From contig DVKN01000240.1 in NCBI GenBank assembly GCA_018716005.1, positions 1 to 7,553 of the forward strand: a stretch of 7,553 nt of DNA, read 5' to 3'. Below the pieces are notes generated by a model that ran no database searches, was not told the DNA's origin, and worked only from the letters and a program-made list of their open reading frames with translations. Positions 1 through 5,268 of this stretch are shown here, one piece after another (the first letter of the stretch is position 1; every line of letters begins with the position of its first letter). This DNA is from Candidatus Scatomorpha stercoravium (GTDB lineage Bacteria > Bacillota > Clostridia > Oscillospirales > Oscillospiraceae). Position numbers and translations under genes: made by a program.

Positions 1-130
1 CCAGCGCCGTCTTGTTCATGCGTTTGAATAGGAAGACCGCCGCCGCGCCCAGCGCCGTCACGCCCCAGGTGAAGAGCGTGGCGATAAGCGCCTGGACAGT
101 GTGCGGCATCGCGGCGAAGTAGTTCAGCAT
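1..130 (-). CDS. ZIP family metal transporter, N-terminal fragment
   Basis: Only the first 43 codons are in the window; the gene runs off the left edge. The translation begins MLNYFAAMPHTVQALIATLF and continues into a hydrophobic stretch (about residues 10-36) ending in a positively charged FKRMNK segment, which would be the first transmembrane helix and its cytoplasmic end. From memory, this start, including the TWGVTALGAA motif, is typical of clostridial ZIP-family (ZupT-like) transporters, which bring Zn2+ or other divalent metals into the cytoplasm. The ATG at 128-130 is preceded by a Shine-Dalgarno GAGGT at 137-141 with a 6-base gap. The start codon lies only 19 bases beyond a strong hairpin, and I see no convincing separate promoter, so its transcription is unclear. 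The metal-binding residues of the later helices are outside the window, so the family call rests on the N-terminus alone. Confidence 0.72.
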   Translation of the reverse strand, partial: MLNYFAAMPHTVQALIATLFTWGVTALGAAAVFLFKRMNKTAL

Positions 131-149
131 ATGGATACCTCGCAAATTC

Positions 150-188
150 AAAATATAAGGCAGCAGAGATTCTGCTGCCTTATATTTT
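150..188 (-). terminator. Perfect 18-bp palindrome, probable terminator of the zinc-ribbon/SHOCT gene
   Basis: Positions 150-167 (AAAATATAAGGCAGCAGA) pair exactly with 171-188 around a 3-base loop. The stem has a GC-rich top (GGCAGCAGA) and an AT-rich base, so the arm transcribed last ends in TTATATTTT in either direction, as in a bidirectional intrinsic terminator. It lies 27 bases past the stop of the 332-aa gene and 19 bases before the ZIP start. Alternatives are an attenuator in a read-through transcript reaching the ZIP gene, or an operator: a weak TTACAA/TATAAG promoter-like pair with a short 15-base spacer overlaps its upstream arm on the minus strand. Confidence 0.7.
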
Positions 189-214
189 ACGCTGTTTTAT
201 TGTAATTGGTGATG

Positions 215-1213
215 CTATATATCCATAAGCTGCTTTTTCATGGCGTTAAACTCATCCTGCGTAATCGCTCCGATGTCCAGAAGCTGTTTAAATTTTAAAA
301 GCTCCTCGGCTAAAGAGCCAGATACAGCACTACGCATTTCGAGCTTCTTTCTGCGGATAGCATCCTCTTCGAGCTTTTTCTTTTCTTCATCTTGCAGGCT
401 TTTCTGAATTGCAGAGATCCTCTGTTTAATATAATCGTAGGCTTGCGACACTTCCTTTTTTAAACTGGAGCTATTCGAGTAGAAAAATAGCACATCTTCG
501 TCCGGAAAGTCAATTTTATCGCTGTTTTGGAAAAGGATAAATCCCACAGTCTCTTCGCCAACTGGTTCAACGTAACGAATAATATCATACTCGGAATAAT
601 CTACTCTTCTTTTCCCTGTGCGTACGTTTAAAACCGCCGCTCTTTTCTCGGTACGGGATGATTCACCAGTTGACTGCCCACTCAGCATATTCAGCGCCGC
701 GTTTTTCCCAGCGCGCACTATACTTCGCTTTATTATTCCCCCTCCTGGCAACAAAGAGCCTACAACATCATCGATAAGTTCCGTAGCCATACGAGCATTA
801 ACCGCCCCGTCCAGACCTCTAAGAGGCCCTCCACCTCGTTTTCCCGACATTATATGTAAGTATTCTTTTCCGATTTCTTTGAAATTGAATTTGTCAGAAG
901 TGTATATATAGCAATGATCTTCAAATATCACGAGATCTTGCTCTTGCCTTCCATCAACGATTTTAACGAGTCCCGGAATTATTAAGCTGTCAAAATATTG
1001 TTCAAGTCCACTTATGGCATTTGCGAAGAAACCTGCTTTCTGCGCAAGGCCAAGGGTCCTCTTTTTTTGCTCTTCCACTTCAGTGTTGGTCTTATATTCC
1101 TTGTTTTTCCATTTAGTCGTCATAACCTTAAATGCACAAGCTTTACATAAAGTAACCGTGCCATATCTCTCCGCAAACAGACTCCCATTGCCACATGCAC
1201 TGCACGTTTCCAA
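215..1213 (-). CDS. Zinc-ribbon and SHOCT-domain protein of unknown function
   Basis: The predicted protein has 332 residues. Cysteines C4, C7, C23 and C26 form a CxxC-x15-CxxC zinc ribbon. The middle (about 70-250) is a mixed alpha/beta region I do not recognise. It contains a glycine-rich patch around 123-135, a second around 155-165 (LLPGGGIIKRS), and hydrophobic strands such as VGFILFQ and EDVLFFYS that could belong to a PH-like fold (inference). A charged, probably coiled-coil helix spans about 250-298. Residues 299-332 match the SHOCT pattern (LLKFKQLLDIGAITQDEF), a short C-terminal domain found in many bacterial and phage proteins and thought to mediate interactions. No signal peptide or transmembrane helix is obvious, so it is probably cytoplasmic. 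The TTG start is chosen because it includes the first cysteine pair and has a good ribosome site; the nearby ATG hits a stop. The gene is far more AT-rich than its neighbours and uses non-GC codons freely, suggesting horizontal transfer. Domain calls are fairly secure; function is unknown. Confidence 0.85.
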   Translation of the reverse strand: METCSACGNGSLFAERYGTVTLCKACAFKVMTTKWKNKEYKTNTEVEEQKKRTLGLAQKAGFFANAISGLEQYFDSLIIPGLVKIVDGRQEQDLVIFEDHCYIYTSDKFNFKEIGKEYLHIMSGKRGGGPLRGLDGAVNARMATELIDDVVGSLLPGGGIIKRSIVRAGKNAALNMLSGQSTGESSRTEKRAAVLNVRTGKRRVDYSEYDIIRYVEPVGEETVGFILFQNSDKIDFPDEDVLFFYSNSSSLKKEVSQAYDYIKQRISAIQKSLQDEEKKKLEEDAIRRKKLEMRSAVSGSLAEELLKFKQLLDIGAITQDEFNAMKKQLMDI

Positions 1214-1220
1214 TTCAAAC

Positions 1221-1227
1221 TTCCCCT
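1221..1227 (-). promoter_or_regulatory. Ribosome binding site fixing the TTG start of the SHOCT gene
   Basis: On the minus strand this reads AGGGGAA, 7 bases before the TTG at 1211-1213. An ATG slightly upstream is in a frame that stops after five codons, so the TTG is the only start that keeps the full zinc ribbon. Confidence 0.7.
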
Positions 1228-1297
1228 TTCATTTCTGTATTGCGTTTTACTACGCATAACAGAGCTTGCAAACCGTGCGCCTCATTTTCACAATACT

Positions 1298-1326
1298 AGA
1301 ATACAACAGGAATCCATCTATTTCAA
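1298..1326 (-). promoter_or_regulatory. Sigma-A-type promoter for the zinc-ribbon/SHOCT gene
   Basis: On the minus strand TTGAAA (1321-1326) and TATTCT (1298-1303) are separated by exactly 17 bases, and the DNA just upstream (about 1327-1350) is a run of A and T resembling an UP element. Transcription would begin near 1290, giving a leader of about 75 bases. The leader contains a small inverted repeat, TGCGT/ACGCA, around 1240-1255. This is a prediction from consensus matching only. Confidence 0.55.
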
Positions 1327-1348
1327 TATCAAATTTTTTATATATAAT

Positions 1349-1586
1349 TCAATCAGAAGCTAGTTGGCGTAAAGTCAGGAACGAAGCGTCTCTTTTCGCA
1401 TCACCGCCCCTCGACGTCCCGACACCGAAGAAGAGCGGTACATTGCACTGTATATCGACTATCATATACGCGAAGGGGCGGTCGAGGATTACGCTTTTAG
1501 ACTCCTCGGCAGGGATGGCCGCGCCCCCCTCGTTCATCTCCACCACAGGCGGCGCGCTCCATGAGCTCGGGCTCGGTGTATTTCAT
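1349..1586 (-). pseudogene. Serpin (serine protease inhibitor) C-terminal remnant joined to a foreign gene start
   Basis: The minus-strand frame at 1349-1546 contains VVEMNEGGAAIP, then SVILDRPFAYMIVD, then NVPLFFGV. This is the C-terminal signature of serpins: the distal reactive-centre loop followed by the DRPF strand and the final strands of the fold. Only about 45 of the ~400 residues of a normal serpin remain, and everything before the loop hinge is gone. After FFGV the frame runs into unrelated sequence (about 25 residues) before a stop, so the 3' end is altered too. Upstream, an ATG at 1584-1586 with a strong GGGAGG ribosome site and a plausible promoter starts a different frame, MKYTEPELMERAAC..., that stops after 29 codons at 1497. 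The two frames differ by one base at about 1547. I interpret this as a deletion that joined the start of one gene to the serpin tail, followed by or including a frameshift. An inhibitory serpin cannot be made. Confidence 0.75.
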
Positions 1587-1617
1587 AATAACGCCTCCCT
1601 GGAAATTTCCCGCGCAT

Positions 1618-1646
1618 ATTCTACCACCCCGGCGGGACTTGCGCAA
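1618..1646 (-). promoter_or_regulatory. Predicted promoter reading into the serpin remnant
   Basis: On the minus strand TTGCGC (1641-1646) and TAGAAT (1618-1623) are 17 bases apart. The -10 matches five of six consensus positions but the -35 only three. It lies about 30 bases upstream of the GGGAGG ribosome site and the ATG at 1586, so the expression signals of the lost gene appear intact although the coding part is broken. Confidence 0.4.
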
Positions 1647-1652
1647 GCGCCG

Positions 1653-1681
1653 TTGAAGATGAGCGCGAAATGCGGTATACT
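1653..1681 (+). promoter_or_regulatory. Sigma-A-type promoter for the helicase-methyltransferase pair
   Basis: TTGAAG (1653-1658) and TATACT (1676-1681) are separated by 17 bases, close to consensus. The predicted start of transcription near 1688 gives a leader of about 30 bases before the helicase start codon. It lies back to back with the minus-strand promoter at 1618-1646, so the two -35 regions are only 6 bases apart. Confidence 0.6.
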
Positions 1682-1703
1682 ATGGGCAAACGCATTTACG
1701 GGA

Positions 1704-1709
1704 AGGAAG
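1704..1709 (+). promoter_or_regulatory. Ribosome binding site fixing the TTG start of the helicase
   Basis: AGGAAG, within GGAAGGAAG, lies 7 bases before the TTG at 1717. The ATG at 1710 touches this site and its frame ends after 17 codons, so it is not a credible start. No in-frame ATG or GTG with a better site was seen upstream. Confidence 0.6.
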
Positions 1710-1716
1710 ATGCCCC

Positions 1717-3933
1717 TTGCAAGGGCGCAGCAAGCAGAAGAACTGGTCGGTATCGGCCCTTAAACGGCGCGGGTGGACGCCCGAGCTCATAAAAGCCCTG
1801 CTGCCGGAGCCGCAGCTGGTCTACCGCCCCAACGCGAAGGGCAAGATGCGCGTGTGGGCCAAGGCCGACGTGCTCGCCGCCGAGGCGACGGCCGAATTCG
1901 CAAGCGGCCGGGCCGAATCCTCCGCCGCCGGGCAGCACCAGGCGGCCGGGCTGCTCAAAGCGGCCTGGGACGCCGCCGGGCACGACCCCGGGACGGCGGG
2001 CCGCCTCGCCGGGCACTATCACGGCGCTATAATAAAGCTCCTCGGCGCGGGGCGGCAGAAGCCGCTCGGCGCGCGGCAGGCCGTGTCCCGCATGGCGGAA
2101 TTCCTCGCCCTGTCCCGGCGCTGCGACACGGCGCGCGTGCCGGAGATAATGAAGAACTTCGTCCGCGCCGCGGCCTGGCTGGGCCGGGACGAGTGCGGCG
2201 AGACGGGCCGCCGCGTGCTCGCGGAATACCCCGCCGTGCTCGAGGCCGCCGCGAGCCGGGTGCTCGGCGATTTCAGCGCCGCCCAGCCCGAGGCGGACGC
2301 GGAGGCGCTGGTCTCCGCGCGCGGCTTCCCGCGCACGCTGCTCCTGGGCGAGGGCCTGGGCCGGGTCTGGTCGACCTGGTACGTGCCGCAGGCCATACGC
2401 ACGAGCCTTAAGCTGCTCATAGCCCTCAACCCCAAGGACGAATACCCCGCCGCGCGCGCGATGCGCCGCAGCTTCATCCTCCACATCGGCGGGACAAACA
2501 CCGGCAAGACCCACGACGCCCTCGAGCGGCTCATGTGCGCGCGCACGGGCGTCTATCTCGCCCCGCTCAGGCTCCTGGCCCTCGAGGCGCAGGAGACGCT
2601 GCTCGACGCCCGCGTCGATTGCAGCCTCACCACCGGCGAGGAGGAGGACGTCCGCGAGGGCGACACGCATCTCGCCGCCACGGCCGAAAAGCTCCCGCTC
2701 GAGCGCCGCTTCGACTGCGCGGTCATAGACGAGTGCCAGATGATAGCCGACCCTCAGCGCGGCTACGCCTGGACGCGGGCGATACTCGGCGTCCTCGCGC
2801 CCGAAATCCACCTGTGCGCCGCGCCGGAGGCGAAGGACATCCTTATCCGCCTCGTAGAGAGCTGCGGCGACAGCTGGGAGCTGCAGGTCCACGAGCGCAC
2901 CACGCCGCTCATATGTATGCAGCGCACGACGGATTTCCGCCGCGTCGAGCCGGGCGACGCGCTGATTACCTTCTCCAAGGCCGGCGTCCTCAGCGTGGCC
3001 GAGGACCTGCGCGGCCAGGGCAAGGAGCCCGCCATAATCTACGGCGCCCTCCCCTACTCCACGCGCCGCCGCCAGATGGACGGCTTCCTCAACGGGGACA
3101 TGGAGTACGTCGTCTCCACCGACGCCATAGGCATGGGCCTGAACCTGCCCATAAGGCGCGTCATATTCATGGAGACGGAGAAGTTCGACGGCACGGAGCG
3201 GCGGCCCCTCAAGCCCGAGGAGATAAAGCAGATTGCCGGCCGGGCCGGGCGCCGGGGGATGTACCCGCGCGGCTACGTCGGCGCGACGGAGAACCTCGAA
3301 TATATCCGCGCCGGGCTCGAGGCGGTGACGCCGCCCATACGCCACGCCGTCGCCGGCTTCTCGGAGCTCGTGCTGGACGTCGACTACGACCTCCTCGAGG
3401 TGCTCACAGAGTGGAACAAGCTCCCCACCGTCGAGCCCTACGTGAAGCTCGACATCTCGCGCTACCTCACGGTCATAACCCGCCTGCGCGAGAAGGGCTT
3501 CAGCCTCCCGCGGGAGCAGGAGCTGCGCGCGGCGAACATCCCCTTCGACGAGAACGAGGACGCGCTCTGGGAGCTCTTCTTCAGCTTTGTGCGCCGCTAT
3601 CTGGCCGGCGGGGAAATCGAGCAGCCCGGCCTCTCCTCCTCCGAGCCGACCCTCCCCGAGCTCGAGCTCTATTACCGCAAGCTCGACCTCTACTTCTCCT
3701 TCGCGCGGGCCTTCGGCCTCGAGGTCGACGCCGACGCGCTCTACGACACGCGCGAGCGCACGGCCGACGCCATAAACGAGATACTGCTCCACCGCCTGCG
3801 CAATAACATCCGCTTCTGCGCCCGCTGCGGGCGCAGCCTCCCGCTGCATCACCGCGGCCGCCTCTGCGACGACTGCTGGCGCGCCGTGCAGAAGAAGCGC
3901 TCCGGCGGAGGGCATAATTACCATAAGGAGTGA
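1717..3933 (+). CDS. Suv3-like ATP-dependent RNA helicase with C-terminal zinc ribbon
   Basis: The 738-aa protein carries the superfamily 2 helicase motifs in Suv3-type form: Walker A GGTNTGKT at 258-265 (K264), motif Ia APLRLLALE at 282-290, LTTGEE at 304-309, DECQ at 338-341 (motif II), GALPYSTRRRQ at 443-453, STDAIGMGLNLP at 467-478 (motif V) and QIAGRAGRRG at 505-514 (motif VI). LPELELYYRKLDLYFSF at 646-662 matches the Suv3 C-terminal helical region. Two CxxC pairs (C701/C704 and C717/C720) form a terminal zinc ribbon. The first ~55 residues form a separate small module (W-S-x-x-A-L-K-R-R-G-W-T, then LLPEP and RVW), resembling short domains near the start of other bacterial nucleic-acid proteins. 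Residues ~60-245 are helical and not recognised. The family unwinds double-stranded RNA using ATP; eukaryotic SUV3 works with an RNA-decay enzyme in mitochondria, but the bacterial role is not settled. It is probably co-transcribed with the following methyltransferase. Ile is coded mostly by ATA despite ~70% GC. Family is secure; the biological role is inferred. Confidence 0.9.
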   Translation: MQGRSKQKNWSVSALKRRGWTPELIKALLPEPQLVYRPNAKGKMRVWAKADVLAAEATAEFASGRAESSAAGQHQAAGLLKAAWDAAGHDPGTAGRLAGHYHGAIIKLLGAGRQKPLGARQAVSRMAEFLALSRRCDTARVPEIMKNFVRAAAWLGRDECGETGRRVLAEYPAVLEAAASRVLGDFSAAQPEADAEALVSARGFPRTLLLGEGLGRVWSTWYVPQAIRTSLKLLIALNPKDEYPAARAMRRSFILHIGGTNTGKTHDALERLMCARTGVYLAPLRLLALEAQETLLDARVDCSLTTGEEEDVREGDTHLAATAEKLPLERRFDCAVIDECQMIADPQRGYAWTRAILGVLAPEIHLCAAPEAKDILIRLVESCGDSWELQVHERTTPLICMQRTTDFRRVEPGDALITFSKAGVLSVAEDLRGQGKEPAIIYGALPYSTRRRQMDGFLNGDMEYVVSTDAIGMGLNLPIRRVIFMETEKFDGTERRPLKPEEIKQIAGRAGRRGMYPRGYVGATENLEYIRAGLEAVTPPIRHAVAGFSELVLDVDYDLLEVLTEWNKLPTVEPYVKLDISRYLTVITRLREKGFSLPREQELRAANIPFDENEDALWELFFSFVRRYLAGGEIEQPGLSSSEPTLPELELYYRKLDLYFSFARAFGLEVDADALYDTRERTADAINEILLHRLRNNIRFCARCGRSLPLHHRGRLCDDCWRAVQKKRSGGGHNYHKE
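3925..3930 (+). promoter_or_regulatory. Ribosome binding site fixing the ATG start of the methyltransferase
   Basis: AAGGAG sits inside the last codons of the helicase, 8 bases before the ATG at 3939. The in-frame GTG at 3930 overlaps the Shine-Dalgarno itself and is therefore unlikely to be used, although it would give a GTGA overlap with the helicase stop. Confidence 0.75.
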
Positions 3934-3938
3934 GCCAT

Positions 3939-4550
3939 ATGAGAGACGAGAAGCGCTTTTGGGACAGGTTTTCGCATATCTATACGAAATTCGTATCCGA
4001 CTCCGACCGCACCTATGACGAGGCCGCGGCGCTGATTGCGCCCTATATCGAGCCCGGTATGCGCGTGCTCGAGCTCGCCTGCGGGACGGGCCAGTTCACG
4101 CTCCGCCTCGCCTCCCTCGCCTGCGAGTGGTACGCGACGGACTTCTCGGCGGCCATGCTCGGGCGGGCCGCGCGCCGCGCCGGGAGCCGCGGCGCGGCAT
4201 TCGGCGTCGCGGACGCTTACAACCTCGCGCTGCCGGACGCCTCCTTCGACGCGGCGCTCATAGGCAACGCCCTGCACATCATGCCGGAGCCGGAGCGGGC
4301 CGCGGCCTCCATACGCCGCGTGCTGAAGCCCGGCGGGCTCCTCTTCGCGCCCACCTTCGTGCGCTCCGGCGTCCCGGCGAACGCGGCGCACATACGCTTT
4401 ATCCGCGCCATCGGCCTGCGCGTCTACAATAACTTCGACGCCGCCTCCCTGCGCGAATGGCTCGCGGGGCAGGGCTTCGAGCTCATGGAGTCCGAAATCG
4501 CCGGCGGCGAGCGCAAGCCCATGTGCTGCGCGATAGCCCGCCTGCGGTAA
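3939..4550 (+). CDS. Class I SAM-dependent methyltransferase
   Basis: From the ATG at 3939 the product is 203 residues, a compact single-domain enzyme. Motif I, VLELACGTGQFT (43-54), is the S-adenosylmethionine-binding glycine loop; D68 in YATDFS would contact the ribose of the cofactor; FDAALIGNALHIM (103-115) is motif IV; and RVLKPGGLLFAPTF follows as the next conserved strand. This is the Methyltransf_11/25 type. The N-terminal FWDRFSHIYTKFV resembles a common Firmicutes subgroup with a WDxxAxxYDxF start. The substrate cannot be read from the sequence: small molecules, lipids, proteins and RNA are all possible. The gene starts 5 bases after the helicase stop, with its ribosome site inside the helicase gene, so translation is probably coupled and the two are likely one operon. 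It ends 20 bases before a strong terminator. The family is clear; any link to RNA rests only on its neighbour. Confidence 0.88.
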   Translation: MRDEKRFWDRFSHIYTKFVSDSDRTYDEAAALIAPYIEPGMRVLELACGTGQFTLRLASLACEWYATDFSAAMLGRAARRAGSRGAAFGVADAYNLALPDASFDAALIGNALHIMPEPERAAASIRRVLKPGGLLFAPTFVRSGVPANAAHIRFIRAIGLRVYNNFDAASLREWLAGQGFELMESEIAGGERKPMCCAIARLR

Positions 4551-4570
4551 CTATCGGGCCGTCCAAAGGC

Positions 4571-4602
4571 AAAAACGCACCCCCTCGCGGGGGTGCGTTT
4601 TT
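4571..4602. terminator. Bidirectional intrinsic terminator between convergent operons
   Basis: AAAAACGCACCCCC (4571-4584) pairs perfectly with GGGGGTGCGTTTTT (4589-4602) around the loop TCGC. There is a T-run at the 3' end on the plus strand and an equivalent run on the minus strand, formed by the A-run at 4571-4575. It ends the helicase-methyltransferase transcript and also the V-ATPase transcript, whose subunit D stop codon begins at 4605, directly next to the stem. Confidence 0.92.
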
Positions 4603-5256
4603 TCAGTAGCTGTAGTTGTGCGCCTTCTGGAGCACCATGTCCTTGACCTTGAGCAGCCGGACCTTGGTCGAGTTCTCGTTCTCGGCGAGCTTCATGGAGA
4701 TGTAATGGATGTTCTCCTCCAGCTCGGGGATCATGACGTACTCGAGCGCGTTGACGCGGCGGCGGGTCTTCTCTATCTCTTCGGCCAGGAGCTGCATGGT
4801 CTTCTCAATCTGCGCGAGCTCGAGCATATCCTCGAAGACCTGCGCGAGCTTCTCGAGCGCGTCGTCGAGCTCGCCGCTCGTCTGCGCGAAGCCGTAGGGG
4901 TAGATTTCGCTGGGGTCGTTGTTCCTGGTGCGGAAGGTGTACTCGGGGACGTTGACGCTCATCACGTTCTTGAACTTCATGCCGAGCTCGACGCTCTGCC
5001 TCGGGTAGAGCAGGGCCTGCTCGAGCATCTCGGGGCTCATGATGGCGCTCGCCACGGTGAGCGAGGAGAAGGCGCCGGTCATGCCGTCCTCGACCTTCTT
5101 CCTCAGCTCCTTGTTCTTCTTTACGACGTCCATGAACTGGCGCATCAGCTCGTCGCGCTTGTCCTTGAGCAGCTTGTGCCCGCGCCGGGCCGTCCTGAGG
5201 CGGCCCTTGAGCTGATTGAGCACCATTCTGGTCGGAGTAACTGCGGACTTAGGCAT
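4603..5256 (-). CDS. ntpD: V-type ATP synthase subunit D (central stalk)
   Basis: The 217-aa product begins MPKSAVTPTRMVLNQLKGRL and continues with KLLKDKRDELMRQF, the conserved start of the V/A-ATPase D subunit (also called AtpD in archaeal-style naming). D is the main rotor shaft: its N- and C-terminal helices form a long antiparallel coiled coil inside the A3B3 hexamer. Both are visible here as heptad-like charged/leucine stretches at about 10-60 and 130-205, with a small beta-containing middle part. Its length matches the usual 200-220 residues. The gene starts 12 bases after the subunit B stop, with a GGTGAA-type ribosome site in the gap, and is the last gene of the operon. The stop codon abuts the terminator hairpin. 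Nothing unusual was noticed. Confidence 0.95.
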   Translation of the reverse strand: MPKSAVTPTRMVLNQLKGRLRTARRGHKLLKDKRDELMRQFMDVVKKNKELRKKVEDGMTGAFSSLTVASAIMSPEMLEQALLYPRQSVELGMKFKNVMSVNVPEYTFRTRNNDPSEIYPYGFAQTSGELDDALEKLAQVFEDMLELAQIEKTMQLLAEEIEKTRRRVNALEYVMIPELEENIHYISMKLAENENSTKVRLLKVKDMVLQKAHNYSY

Positions 5257-5268
5257 TACTTCACCGCC

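Larger units (their letters stand above)
131..1400. other. AT-rich segment, probably horizontally acquired
   Basis: From about 131 to 1400 the base composition falls to roughly 35-60% GC in the lines I counted, against roughly 60-80% in the helicase. The segment carries one gene with its own promoter and a terminator-like palindrome at its far end. It is bounded by the ZIP start on the left and by the broken 3' end of the serpin remnant on the right. No integrase, transposase, terminal inverted repeats or clear target duplication was seen, so the means of entry is unknown and the edges are approximate. Confidence 0.5.

Noticed and set aside
1238..1256. Small inverted repeat TGCGT/ACGCA in the leader of the SHOCT gene, considered as a riboswitch or operator
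   Set aside because: The stem has only 5 bp with a short loop, and no larger conserved structure could be built around it.
1266..1763. A 165-codon open frame on the plus strand between the SHOCT gene and the helicase
   Set aside because: It lies antisense to the serpin remnant, runs through both predicted promoters into the helicase start, and has no recognisable domain or ribosome site.
1773..3806. Arginine/alanine-rich open frames on the plus strand inside the helicase (1773-2411 and 2535-3806)
   Set aside because: They are alternative frames of the helicase coding sequence, with compositions typical of GC-rich frame shadows.
1696..3924. A 742-codon open frame on the minus strand opposite the helicase
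   Set aside because: The translation is an A/R/G/E/L-rich repetitive product with no motifs, exactly opposite a protein with all its helicase motifs. It is an artefact of high GC content.
3930..3932. GTG start for the methyltransferase overlapping the helicase stop
   Set aside because: The Shine-Dalgarno AAGGAG ends at 3930, overlapping this codon, while the ATG at 3939 has ideal spacing.
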